64,000 nt of DNA. Origin: Nocardiopsis sp. N85 (GTDB taxonomy: Bacteria > Actinomycetota > Actinomycetes > Streptosporangiales > Streptosporangiaceae). The position numbers and the translations under genes are program-made. The notes below the pieces were generated by a model that searched no databases, was not told the origin of the DNA, and saw only the letters and a program-made list of their open reading frames with translations. The DNA is taken from the NCBI RefSeq assembly GCF_028882275.1, contig NZ_JARBUT010000024.1, positions 1-64,000 of the forward strand, read 5' to 3'. This document shows, piece after piece, positions 52,886 to 61,301 of this stretch. Position 1 is the stretch's first letter. The number at the start of each line of letters is the position of its first letter.

Positions 52886-53563
52886 TCAGCGCTGCTCGTA
52901 CCTGCGCAGTTCGTCGGCGAGCGCGTCCAGGAACCGGTCCACCTGAGCCGGGTCGTATCCCGGCCGGGCCCGCGTGGTCGAGAACTGGACCCGCTCCACG
53001 TCCGCCGAGGTCAGTGTCGCCCGGTCGGGCCGTCCCCGCTGGAGCACCTCCAGTGTGAACTCGGCCCGGTCCAGGAAGTCGTCGACCTCCTGCTCGTTGT
53101 AACCCGTGGTCAGCCGCGTGGTCGCGAACTGCTGCTCCCGTACGTGCTCGGGCGTCAGCCGGGACTGCGGTGCCGCCCCCGGCGACCGACCGCCCCCCGC
53201 CGGCTCCTGGTGGGGGTGGTCCCGAGGTCGAGGGTCGTGCGTCGCCGCCGGGCGCGGTGGCAGCGGCGGGGTCATCGCCCCCGACCGGCCCAGACCGCGT
53301 CCGGCCAGATCGGCCACCACGACGTCGAGGAAGTCGTCCACCTCGTCCTCGCGGTACCCCGGGCTCAGCCGGGTGGTCCGGAAGCGCGCGTTGCGCACTT
53401 CGTCGGCCGTGATGAGCGGACCCTTGCGCGGGCCGCCCTCCAAGGCGATGAGCGTCGTCTCGATCCGGTCGAGCAGCGCGTCGACGTCCTCCTCGTTGTA
53501 TCCCGGGCGTAGGCGCACCGTGTGGAACTTCTTGTCGCGGATGTCCGCCGGTGTCAGAGGCAT
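52886..53563 (-). CDS. Protein with four tandem DivIVA-type domains
   Basis: A 225-residue protein built of four copies of a DivIVA/DivI1A-type motif: ADIRDKKFHTVRLRPGYNEEDVDALLD, ADEVRNARFRTTRLSPGYREDEVDDFL, EHVREQQFATTRLTTGYNEQEVDDFL and ADVERVQFSTTRARPGYDPAQVDRFLD. A proline/histidine linker separates the second and third. The F-x(T)-R-L-x-P-G-Y pattern marks a membrane-curvature-binding domain in DivIVA. ATG 53563 is the preferred start (ATG 53572 and GTG 53584 also in frame). A role at poles or septa is inferred. Adjacent to a related repeat gene. Confidence 0.85.
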   Translation of the reverse strand: MPLTPADIRDKKFHTVRLRPGYNEEDVDALLDRIETTLIALEGGPRKGPLITADEVRNARFRTTRLSPGYREDEVDDFLDVVVADLAGRGLGRSGAMTPPLPPRPAATHDPRPRDHPHQEPAGGGRSPGAAPQSRLTPEHVREQQFATTRLTTGYNEQEVDDFLDRAEFTLEVLQRGRPDRATLTSADVERVQFSTTRARPGYDPAQVDRFLDALADELRRYEQR

Positions 53564-53600
53564 GGTTTCCATTGTGCAGTTCACGAGGTTCTCAGGGTGG

Positions 53601-54207
53601 TCATCCTCGCCCGACTCGTGCCTTCGCCCGCGCGATGTGCGTCGCGAGGTCGGTGATCACCTCGTGGACCCGGCGACGGTCGTAGCCGCGCGGGACCACG
53701 TCGAGTGCCACCGATCCGGGCTCGGCCGAGGAGACGTGCGGTGTTCCGACCGGGACCTCGACGGAGGCGGGGGCCCGGAGCGGGCGGTCAGGGTGGCGAA
53801 CGCCCGGTCGAGGAGGTCCGCGACCTGTGCGCGTTCGTACCCCCGCGGCACGACGTCGAACGCCGGTCGTGTCACGGGAGGGCCGGCGGTCGTCGGGGCG
53901 GGGTGGGGAACGGGTGGTGCGGCGGAGTTCTCGCCGCGTGCCTCCAGGTGGGCGATGTCGCGCGCGAGGTTCTCGACCGGGTCGGCGACCCGGGTGCGGT
54001 CGAATCCGCGCAGGACCACGTCGAACTCCGTGGAGACGGGCTCGGCCGAGCCGATCGGCCGGGTTCCCGCCGGGGTGTCCGGGTGCGGCCGGATCCCGGT
54101 GCCGACGGTCGGCGTCGTGATCGCACGGTGCGGCGGGTCGGTGACCTGACCACGGTGGTGGCCGCGCGGCACGATGTCGGAGTCCGGAACCGCCGGGGGG
54201 AGTTCAT
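53601..54207 (-). pseudogene. Frameshifted DivIVA-repeat gene with 4 short repeats
   Basis: Four DVV-x-RG-Y-DR-x-V repeats survive in different frames: SDIVPRGHHRGQVTD, FDVVLRGFDRTRVAD, FDVVPRGYERAQVAD and LDVVPRGYDRRRVHEVITDL. Two frameshifts are needed: at the C6 run 54195-54200 and the C5 run 53769-53773 (minus strand). Adding one C at each gives one uninterrupted protein from ATG 54207 to the stop at 53601. Either the gene is decaying or these runs are under-called. The neighbouring four-repeat gene (52886-53563) is intact. Confidence 0.72.
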
Positions 54208-54286
54208 GCCCGCATTATGCCGATGGGGCGTGGCGCACGCCATAGCGGAGGGGTTTCGTGGCCGACAGCGGACGCGTGGTGAAGCG

Positions 54287-55183
54287 TCAGTCGCGCATGA
54301 GGTACATGGCCAGCCCGCGGGCGATCGCGGAGGCCGCCCGCTCCTGCCATTCGGGGTCCTCCAGTAGGGCGGCGTCCTCCGCGTTGCGCATGTTCCCGGC
54401 CTCCAGGAACACCTTCGGCACGGTGGACATGTTGAGACCGCCGAGGTCGGTGCGCTCGTCCAGGCCGTCCTCGGCCAGGTAGTCGGCGTAGGGGATGTCG
54501 GAGCCCTCGCGGTACTCGCGGCGCAGGTCCTCGGCGAGGAGGAGGGAGGGGGCCACGATGTCCTCGGTGAAGCCCTCGACCTCACCCGGCACGATCACGT
54601 GGAAACCGCGGCCGGACGCGGGGCCGCCGTCGGCGTGGATGGACAGGGCGGCGTCGGCCCGGACCTCGTTGCCGATCTCGGCGCGCTCGTCGATGCAGGG
54701 GCCGACGCCCTCGTCGTCCTCCCGGGTGAGGACCACGGTGGCGCCGTCGGCCTCCAGCCGTTCCTTGACCAGGAGGGAGAGTTCCCAGTTGAAGAGGTGC
54801 TCGGCGTAACCGGAGCCGGTCTCGGCGCCCACGGTGTCGCAGGCCTTCTCCCGGGGGCCGGCCGGGACGAGGCGGTTGATCTCGGTGGTCGCGGAGGCGT
54901 TGCCGCCGTTGTGACCGGGGTCGATGACGACGATCCGGTCGTGGAGCGGACCGTCGCCCACGAGAGCGTCCTCGCCGGGTTCATCGCGTTCGTCCGTGCC
55001 CGTGGGTCCGCCGTCGGAGGAGCCGTCCTCGGGTGCGGGCAGCGGGAGCGCGGCGGTGGGGTCGGCGCCGGGCGCGGCTCCGGAGGCCGACGAGCAGCCG
55101 GCGGCGAAGAGTACGACGAGGGAGGCGGAGTACAGGGCGCGGGTGGCGCGGCTCCGGGGTCCTGGCGGTGCGGAGACGGGCAT
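54287..55183 (-). CDS. N-acetylmuramoyl-L-alanine amidase (Amidase_3), lipoprotein
   Basis: A 298-residue secreted zinc amidase. The signal peptide ends in the lipobox LFAAGC. An acidic disordered linker (residues 35-80) precedes the catalytic domain. Zinc ligands are H in VIDPGHNGG, E in HLFNWELSLL, H in ALSIHADGG, and the catalytic E in VFLEAGNMRN. It cuts the amide bond between muramic acid and L-Ala of peptidoglycan, so it acts in wall turnover or division. ATG 55183 gives the signal peptide. Monocistronic. Confidence 0.95.
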   Translation of the reverse strand: MPVSAPPGPRSRATRALYSASLVVLFAAGCSSASGAAPGADPTAALPLPAPEDGSSDGGPTGTDERDEPGEDALVGDGPLHDRIVVIDPGHNGGNASATTEINRLVPAGPREKACDTVGAETGSGYAEHLFNWELSLLVKERLEADGATVVLTREDDEGVGPCIDERAEIGNEVRADAALSIHADGGPASGRGFHVIVPGEVEGFTEDIVAPSLLLAEDLRREYREGSDIPYADYLAEDGLDERTDLGGLNMSTVPKVFLEAGNMRNAEDAALLEDPEWQERAASAIARGLAMYLMRD

Positions 55184-55614
55184 GCCCTCAACCTACCGGG
55201 CGAACCGGGCGGATCACCCCTATCGGAGTAGAGGCCTTCTTATTAAGACGCTTGAGCAATGGTTTGGTTTACATGATACGGAAAAATTTTGAGAACGGAT
55301 ACGATCCACTGCTCAGTGTAGCCGAGTTTCCCCTGTAATCTGCTTGTTATCCAATTTCGGATGTTTTCGGGCTTTCCTCTGTTGTAGGGTGATTGACGAG
55401 GAAACGGGAACTCTCCCGTACGGTTCCGCAGGCCCCTCCGTCCAGGTCGCGACCGCTGTTCTCCCAGGTGGAAGGCGCTTTTCCACGCCTTCCACCATCC
55501 CCATCCGCACCCTGGCGCCCAGTCCCCCGCCGCCGTGGCAGCACACGCCCGAGAGCGTTGCACTGGACCAGGTCGATCCGCTGAGCACGGGTCGGGATCC
55601 CCTAGAGGATTGAT
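55184..55614 (+). promoter_or_regulatory. AT-rich upstream region of the LAXTG gene with hairpin
   Basis: A 431-base gap without a gene. It is AT-rich at 55235-55410. A perfect 11-base stem, GGTGGAAGGCG (55467-55477) and CGCCTTCCACC (55486-55496), lies about 120 bases before the surface-protein gene. This may be a terminator or a structured 5' leader. Confidence 0.5.
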
Positions 55615-56772
55615 TTGAAGACCACTTCCAAGATCGCCGCGCGTCGCATCATTCAGGGCGGTGCCGCTTTCGCCGCCCTCGGTGCGCTGAGCATCGCCAC
55701 GGCCCTTCCGGCCGCCGCCGATGTGGAGCAGTACGGCTGGGGCTACGCCGCCTCCCTGGGCGGTGCCGGCTTCGTCGAGACCCAGGACGGTACCTCCGCG
55801 GACTCCTTCTCCGTCGACTACGGCTGGGTCTCCCTGGAGGGCACCACCTCCTCCACGGTGAACGCCTCCGGTGTCAGCTCCACGGTCCAGGTCTCCTCGG
55901 TCCGCATCCAGATCACCGTCGCCGACATCGAGGGCGACCTGGAGATCGAGGACGAGGAGGAGGACGAGGACGAGGAGACCGAGGAGCCCACCGAGGAGCC
56001 GAGCCCCTCCGAGGACCAGGCCCCCGAAGAGCAGGAGGGTGACGACACCTCCGGCGAGGGCGACACCGACGAGCCCGCTCCCACCACGCCGCCGGCCGAC
56101 GAGGACGACGAGACCGTTCCCTCCCCGGAGCCCTCCGAGTCCCCGAGCGCCACCCCCGAGGCCGAGGAGGCCGACGAGGCGCTCGCCCCGCTCGTGCTGG
56201 ACGAGACCAACAGCGACCTGGTGGACGGCTCCGACGAGGTCCTGGTCGAGGCGACCATCAGCGGCGTCTCCGTCACCACCACCCAGAAGTGGGACGGCTC
56301 GGTCGACCGTCAGGTCAACGAGGGCAGCGTCAACTACATCACCGTCCCCGAGGGCACCGACTTCTCGCTGACCCCCGAGGTCATCCAGTGGGAGGAGCCC
56401 ACCGAGTTCGAGGGCTACGTCTGGGACGACGCCTACACCGTCCTCGACTACAACATGATCGTCGACGACGAGCTGGTCGACTGGATCACCGTCGCCGAGA
56501 CCGGTGCCGGCGTCCTGACGATCGACGAGGACGGCGACAACGGTGGTGGCGACGGCGAGGAGAAGCCGCGCCCGGAGAAGCCCGCCGAGAAGCCCGCCGA
56601 GAAGGAGCCGGCCGCCAAGCCCTCCGAGGCCCTGGCCACGACCGGTAGCCCGATCGGTGGCCTGATCGCCGCCGGTGCCGCGATCGCCGCCGGTGGTGGC
56701 GCCGCCGCCTACCTGGCCCGTCGCAAGAAGACCGCCACCGAGGCTCCGGCCGAGGAGAACGGCGACAACTAG
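55615..56772 (+). CDS. LAXTG-anchored surface protein 1
   Basis: A 385-residue secreted protein starting at TTG 55615 with AGAGGA six bases upstream. The signal peptide ends ALPAAA. The central part has a very acidic Glu/Asp/Pro/Thr stretch (about residues 115-200). The second half has a beta-rich region (STVNASGV and WITVAETGAGVLTI). The C-terminal sorting signal is LATTG, then a membrane segment (IGGLIAAGAAIAAGGGAAAYLA) and basic tail RRKK. LAXTG suggests a class E sortase. No sortase gene is visible. Paralogous in layout to the protein at 57214. Confidence 0.88.
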   Translation: MKTTSKIAARRIIQGGAAFAALGALSIATALPAAADVEQYGWGYAASLGGAGFVETQDGTSADSFSVDYGWVSLEGTTSSTVNASGVSSTVQVSSVRIQITVADIEGDLEIEDEEEDEDEETEEPTEEPSPSEDQAPEEQEGDDTSGEGDTDEPAPTTPPADEDDETVPSPEPSESPSATPEAEEADEALAPLVLDETNSDLVDGSDEVLVEATISGVSVTTTQKWDGSVDRQVNEGSVNYITVPEGTDFSLTPEVIQWEEPTEFEGYVWDDAYTVLDYNMIVDDELVDWITVAETGAGVLTIDEDGDNGGGDGEEKPRPEKPAEKPAEKEPAAKPSEALATTGSPIGGLIAAGAAIAAGGGAAAYLARRKKTATEAPAEENGDN

Positions 56773-56829
56773 TCGACGATGACCGTCGGGTCGTCGGCCG
56801 CGTGCGGTCGATGAATCGATGACACGTCC

Positions 56830-56856
56830 GGCCCCGGGGATCCCCTCCCCGGGGCC
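56830..56856 (+). terminator. Hairpin terminator after LAXTG gene 1
   Basis: GGCCCCGGGGA and TCCCCGGGGCC pair over 11 bases with a TCCCC loop, followed by GTTCGTGATTT. Confidence 0.7.
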
Positions 56857-56860
56857 GTTC

Positions 56861-57003
56861 GTGATTTCGGACACCGTGATCCTGTCGGTCTCCCCGGCCG
56901 TTTCAAGGGGCGGAACCCGGGCGCTCCCCGGCTCGTTGATCCGGTGTCCGAAACATCACGGTGAGCGATCACGCGTCGCGAGACGGTTTCCGTTTCGTGA
57001 TCG
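56861..57003. repeat. Nested inverted repeats between the two LAXTG genes
   Basis: The arms TTTCGGACACC (56865-56875) and GGTGTCCGAAA (56943-56953) form a dyad, and CGATCACG (56966-56973) pairs with CGTGATCG (56996-57003). They lie in the 441-base gap 56773-57213, which has no supported gene. They could be operator or folded-leader elements. Confidence 0.55.
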
Positions 57004-57213
57004 AGCGGTTAGGCTCGCGGTGGGGGCGTGCCACGCGTTCCCACCCCGCACGGCCCCTCCTCCGGGGCGGAAAGGCCGTCACCCCCGCCGCCCCGTGTGT
57101 CGCGCACCGGTCCTCCGCAGACCGACGCGACCCCCCGTGACCTGTCACTTCGGGCTCCGGTCACGGGCCGGCCGCAGGGCCGGACATCCCCCAGAGCCAA
57201 CAGGAGTGCCGTG

Positions 57214-58425
57214 GTGACCCCCGCCAGAACGACAGGACGCCGCCTCTTCGACGGCACCGCGCTCGTCGCGCTCGCGGCGGCGTTCGGTCTGACCGTGCCC
57301 GCGCCCGCGGCCGCGACGTCGGCCGCCGCCGTGGACCCGCTCGTGTGGGGCAACGCCCAGGCCTGGGCCGCCAACGGCGACGTCGTGGCCGGCTACTCGA
57401 CCGCGGTCGGCTTCGGGGGGGAGAACGAGGAGCGGGGCGACACCACCGACGTGTTCGGCCCGCTCGCCCCCTACATCGACATCGAGGGCTCCAGCCACAC
57501 CGTCATCGACGACGACGGCGCCCGATCCACCGCCGTCGTCGAGTCCGCGGTCCTCCGTCTCACCGTGATCGACCTGGTCGCCCTCGGGATGATCGACGTG
57601 CCCGCCGATCTCGACCTGGCCCCCTCCTCCCCGACGGAGACCCCGACCCCCGGTGACGGGGAGGCCCCCCACCAGGACGTGCCCACGCCCGAGGGCGAGG
57701 ACGGCCCCCGCCCCCAGCGACCGCCCGCCGAGGGCGACGACACGCTCCTCGGCGAGGAGTCGGAGAGCCCCGGCCCCTCCCCGAGTCCGGACGGGGGCGA
57801 GGTCGTCGCGCTCGACGACGCCGACACACGCCGGGTCTCCGCCGACAACACCCTGGAGATCTCCGTCTCCGACATCGTGACCACGGCCTCCGCCGGGTTC
57901 GACGGCCGGACCGGCACCACCTTCGAGCACGGCGCCCTCACCGCCTTCGGTGTCCCCCTGGAACCGCTGGAGGACGCCGGCGACGGTTACGTCGTCGAGG
58001 ACGTCCTGGTGGTTCTGGACGAGGAGGGCGAGGTGATCGAGGAGGTCCCCGTCGCGGTCCGGTTCCTCCGTACCCAGGAGACCTTCGACGACCAGGACCC
58101 GGACTGGCGGGGGCAGGGCACCCGCTCCCGGCTCACCGTGTCGGTGCGGGTCGGCGACGCCGACGACGGCAACGGATTCGCGGTCGACTTCGCCGACTCC
58201 TGGGCGCTGGGCTCCACCTACGTCGCCGGCGCCTCCGCGAGCCCGGACGACCGGTCGGGCTCCTCCCCGCAGGCGCAGGAGCGCTCCAACGGCGACCTGG
58301 CGATGACCGGCGGCTCCCTGGCCGCCCTGGTCACCGCGGCCGTGGTGGCGATCGGCGGCGGATCCGCCGCCACCTTCCTCGCCCGCAAGCGCACCACGGC
58401 CATGGACGACCGGATCGAGGACTGA
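57214..58425 (+). CDS. LAXTG-anchored surface protein 2
   Basis: A 403-residue secreted protein. GTG 57214 was chosen because CAGGAG lies seven bases upstream; GTG 57211 is also in frame. Signal peptide with VALAAAFGLTVPAPAAA. The N-terminal globular part has VWGNAQAWAANGDVVAGYSTAVGFGG. Then a Pro/Glu-rich linker, and a second beta-rich domain with VRFLRTQETFDDQDPDWRGQGTRSRLTVSVRVG. It ends in LAMTG, membrane segment, and KRTT basic tail. Same layout as the protein at 55615, and probably tandem paralogues. Function on the cell surface unknown. Confidence 0.88.
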   Translation: MTPARTTGRRLFDGTALVALAAAFGLTVPAPAAATSAAAVDPLVWGNAQAWAANGDVVAGYSTAVGFGGENEERGDTTDVFGPLAPYIDIEGSSHTVIDDDGARSTAVVESAVLRLTVIDLVALGMIDVPADLDLAPSSPTETPTPGDGEAPHQDVPTPEGEDGPRPQRPPAEGDDTLLGEESESPGPSPSPDGGEVVALDDADTRRVSADNTLEISVSDIVTTASAGFDGRTGTTFEHGALTAFGVPLEPLEDAGDGYVVEDVLVVLDEEGEVIEEVPVAVRFLRTQETFDDQDPDWRGQGTRSRLTVSVRVGDADDGNGFAVDFADSWALGSTYVAGASASPDDRSGSSPQAQERSNGDLAMTGGSLAALVTAAVVAIGGGSAATFLARKRTTAMDDRIED

Positions 58426-58456
58426 CGCCGGGCCGGGGGACGCCGCGCTCCCCGGG

Positions 58457-59101
58457 TCAGAGCCACCCCTTCTCGTGGGCGACCCGCGCCGCCTCCGTCC
58501 GGTTGCGGGTGCCCGTCTTGCCGATCGCCGACGACAGGTAGTTGCGGACGGTGCTCTCCGACAGGTGCAGCCGGGCCGAGATGTCCGCCACCGTCGAGCC
58601 GTCCATCGCGGCCGTCAACAGCTGGCGTTCCCGGGCCGTCAGCGGGTCGGGCTGCGAACCCAGCGCGGCGGCCGCCAGCACCGGATCGATGACCGACCCG
58701 CCCGCGGCCACCCTCCGGATCGCCGCCGCCAGTTCCTCCACGGGCCCGTCCTTGCTCAGGAACCCGGCCGCGCCCGCCTCCATCGCCCGGCGCAGGTACC
58801 CGGGGCGACCGAACGTGGTGACGATGAGGATCCGACAGGACGGCGACCGCTTCCGCAGTTCCGCGGCGGCCTCCAGGCCGCTGCGACCGGGCAGCTCGAT
58901 GTCCAGGACGGCGACGTCGACCCGGTGTTCCACGGCGGCCGGAACGATCGCCTCGCCGTCCGCGACCAGGGCCACGACCTCCAGGTCCTCCTCCAACCCC
59001 AGGAGGAGGGCCATGGCGTCGCGCATCATCCCCTGGTCCTCGGCCAGGAGGACCCGGATCGGGGAGGCGGGGGAGGGGGAGGGGCCGCCGGCATCGGTCA
59101 T
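58457..59101 (-). CDS. NarL/FixJ-type response regulator
   Basis: A 214-residue regulator. The receiver has the acidic pair EDQ near residue 21, the phospho-acceptor D67 in VAVLDIELPG and the K in FLSKDG. The LuxR-type C-terminal helix-turn-helix is LTARERQLLTAAMDGSTVADISARLHLSESTVRNYLSSAIGKTGTRNRTEAARVAHEKG. Start ATG 59101 follows the kinase stop by ten bases; a GTG at 59110 is possible. Cognate kinase is the adjacent gene. The ABC-2 exporter downstream is the probable target operon member. Confidence 0.94.
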   Translation of the reverse strand: MTDAGGPSPSPASPIRVLLAEDQGMMRDAMALLLGLEEDLEVVALVADGEAIVPAAVEHRVDVAVLDIELPGRSGLEAAAELRKRSPSCRILIVTTFGRPGYLRRAMEAGAAGFLSKDGPVEELAAAIRRVAAGGSVIDPVLAAAALGSQPDPLTARERQLLTAAMDGSTVADISARLHLSESTVRNYLSSAIGKTGTRNRTEAARVAHEKGWL

Positions 59102-59111
59102 GCGGGACACC

Positions 59112-60545
59112 CTAGGGCACGGTCCCGGCCCCGTTCCCGGTGCCTTCCCCCGCGGCGGGGCCGTCTGCTCCCGGACCGGTCGGCAGCTCCGCCGACACCC
59201 GGAACCCGCCCCCGGGCGCGTTCCCGCTCTCCAGCCGTCCGCCCGCCAGGGCCAGCCGCTCGCCCAGGCCGGTCAGGCCGTGCCCGCCGCCCCAGGGCGC
59301 CTTCCCGCCGAACGGACCGTCCGTGAGGCCCTTCCCACGTCCGCGCCCGCCCTCCGGGAGGTCTTCGTCTCCTGGTCGGTCCTGTGCGCCTTCCGTCGGC
59401 GCGGGCCCGTCCTCCGGGCCGCTCCGGTTCCCGTCCCCCGCTTCGTTCCGCGCGCCTTCCGCCGGCGCGGGCCCGTCCTCCGGGCCGTTCCCGACTCCGG
59501 GGCCGCTCCGTGACCCGGGCCCGCCCTCCGGGCCGGGGGACCGTCCGCATCCGTCGTCGGTCACGGTGACACGGGCGTTCCCGTCCTCGTGCGCCACGAC
59601 CAGTTCCACGTTCGAGGCGCCGCTGTGCCGGATCGCGTTCGTCACGGCCTCGCGCACCACCCATCCGAGCACCGCCTCGGCCTCCGTCGGAGGCGGAGGC
59701 CCCGAACGCCGTACCGTCGCCGTCATGCCCGCGCCCGCCAGCGCCGAGCGGGCCCGGTCCAGTTCGTGGGTCAGCCCGCTCTCCCGGTACCCCGACACGG
59801 CCTCCCGGATCTCGGTCAGGGACCGCCGTCCCACCTCCTCGATGTCGGCGGCCTGCGCGGCCGCCGCCGCGGCGTCGCGCGGGGCCAGCCGCCGCACCGC
59901 CTCGGCCTTGACCACGATCACCGACATGCTGTGCCCGAGCAGGTCGTGCAGGTCCCGGGAGAACCGCAGCCGTTCCCGGTCGACCGCCGCCAGGGCCAGT
60001 TCCTCCCGGGTGCGGCTCAGCTCGCGCACGGTCTCCCCGAGGCCGAGCAGCGCGGCCACCATGATCCCGGAGATGAACGTCCCGTACCCGGAGACCATCG
60101 GCAGCCACAGTTCGTCGCTCCGGTGCCCGGAGATCACCCCCGCCGACCCGCCCAGGACGATCAGCGCCCCCACCAGCGGCACCGTGGGCAGGGCGGTCCC
60201 ACAGGCGAGCGCCGCCATCATGAACAGGAACACCCAGGTCCCGCCGTAGGCCAGGGACAGCACGACGGCCAGCACGGTGAGGACGACGAGCACGATGGCG
60301 ACCCCCCGATCGGCCCGCCGGGGCCGGGTGGGGTCCCGGGTGACCACGCCGGCGTACAGGGCCGCGAACAGCACCAGCCCGGTACCGCCGAGCCACGGCC
60401 ACGGGGCGCCGCCGAACAGGTCGGTGACGGCGCCCGCGGTCAGCAGCAGACCGGGCAGGAACGCGGTGCGTCCCGTGGGTCCGGGGTGCGAGAGGGGATC
60501 CGGCACGTCCCCGAGACCGCAGCCCCCGTCCCTCGGCTGATCCAT
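59112..60545 (-). CDS. Sensor histidine kinase (NarL-type, HisKA_3) with low-complexity insertion
   Basis: A 477-residue kinase with four to six hydrophobic segments in the first 165 residues. Phospho-acceptor H200 lies in FSRDLHDLLGHS. The HATPase domain has REAVTNAIRHSGASNVEL (N-box) and VTDDGCG (G1 box), then GLTGLGERLALAGG (G2). Between G1 and G2 about 85 residues of Pro/Gly/Glu/Asp-rich low-complexity sequence are inserted, with GPEDGPAPAEGA repeated as GPEDGPAPTEGA. It lies in an operon with the response regulator and the ABC-2 genes. Confidence 0.92.
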   Translation of the reverse strand: MDQPRDGGCGLGDVPDPLSHPGPTGRTAFLPGLLLTAGAVTDLFGGAPWPWLGGTGLVLFAALYAGVVTRDPTRPRRADRGVAIVLVVLTVLAVVLSLAYGGTWVFLFMMAALACGTALPTVPLVGALIVLGGSAGVISGHRSDELWLPMVSGYGTFISGIMVAALLGLGETVRELSRTREELALAAVDRERLRFSRDLHDLLGHSMSVIVVKAEAVRRLAPRDAAAAAAQAADIEEVGRRSLTEIREAVSGYRESGLTHELDRARSALAGAGMTATVRRSGPPPPTEAEAVLGWVVREAVTNAIRHSGASNVELVVAHEDGNARVTVTDDGCGRSPGPEGGPGSRSGPGVGNGPEDGPAPAEGARNEAGDGNRSGPEDGPAPTEGAQDRPGDEDLPEGGRGRGKGLTDGPFGGKAPWGGGHGLTGLGERLALAGGRLESGNAPGGGFRVSAELPTGPGADGPAAGEGTGNGAGTVP

Positions 60546-60551
60546 GGCGTC

Positions 60552-61301
60552 CTACCCCTTCGTCGCCGGTCGCAGGAACGAGTGCACCGCGTAGGCCCCG
60601 AAGAGCAGGGTCCATCCGAGCGACCCCGCCACGGTACCGGGAGCGGGCGCGCCCCCGGCCACGGTGTCCCACCCCAGGGAACCGAACAGGTGCCCCGGGG
60701 ACCAGGCCGCGACGGCCGCCAACACGGCGGGGAACTCCGAGATCGGGAACCACAGGCCGCCGAACAGCGCCAGTACCAGGTTCACCACGACGTTGGTCGT
60801 CCCGGCGGCGGAGGGGGACAGCCGGTACCCGTTGGCGATGCCCAGCAGTACGAACGGCAGCGAACCCGCCCAGAGCATCAGTGCCAGGGCGGGCCACTGC
60901 CAGGGCTCCAGCCGGACCCCGTTGAGGAGCATCCCGGTGAGCAGGACCAACAGGACGGCGGGCAGCACCATGAGCGAACCGGTGACCGCACGCCCGGCCA
61001 CGATCAGACCCGGGCGCAGGGGCAGCAGTCGCAGCAGGCGCAGCCACCCGGTGGACTTGTCCTCGGCGACGGCGCTGCCGGCCGACAGCCCGGCGCCGAG
61101 CGCGCCGTAGGCGGCCAGGCCCACCATGGACGTCAGCGCCCACCCGGCGTCGACCGGCTGGGATCCCCGGCCGATGCTCGTGAACAGCACGTACATCAGC
61201 ACGGGGGTGCCGAGCCCGAAGACCACGAAGCCGGGATCACGGTAGGTGCGGCGGATCTCCAGACCGACGTAGGCGGACAGGAGGGTGACGGTGCGGATCA
61301 T
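60552..61301 (-). CDS. ABC-2 type transporter permease
   Basis: A 249-residue membrane protein with about six hydrophobic segments, beginning IRTVTLLSAYVGLEIRRTYRDPGFVVFGLGTPVLMYVLFTSI and ending YAVHSFLRPATKG. ATG 61301 overlaps the stop of the ATPase gene (ATGA). With the ATPase it forms an exporter, commonly for drugs, lipids or peptides in actinobacteria. It is followed by the kinase gene with a six-base gap, so the two-component system and the exporter are one operon. Confidence 0.93.
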   Translation of the reverse strand: MIRTVTLLSAYVGLEIRRTYRDPGFVVFGLGTPVLMYVLFTSIGRGSQPVDAGWALTSMVGLAAYGALGAGLSAGSAVAEDKSTGWLRLLRLLPLRPGLIVAGRAVTGSLMVLPAVLLVLLTGMLLNGVRLEPWQWPALALMLWAGSLPFVLLGIANGYRLSPSAAGTTNVVVNLVLALFGGLWFPISEFPAVLAAVAAWSPGHLFGSLGWDTVAGGAPAPGTVAGSLGWTLLFGAYAVHSFLRPATKG

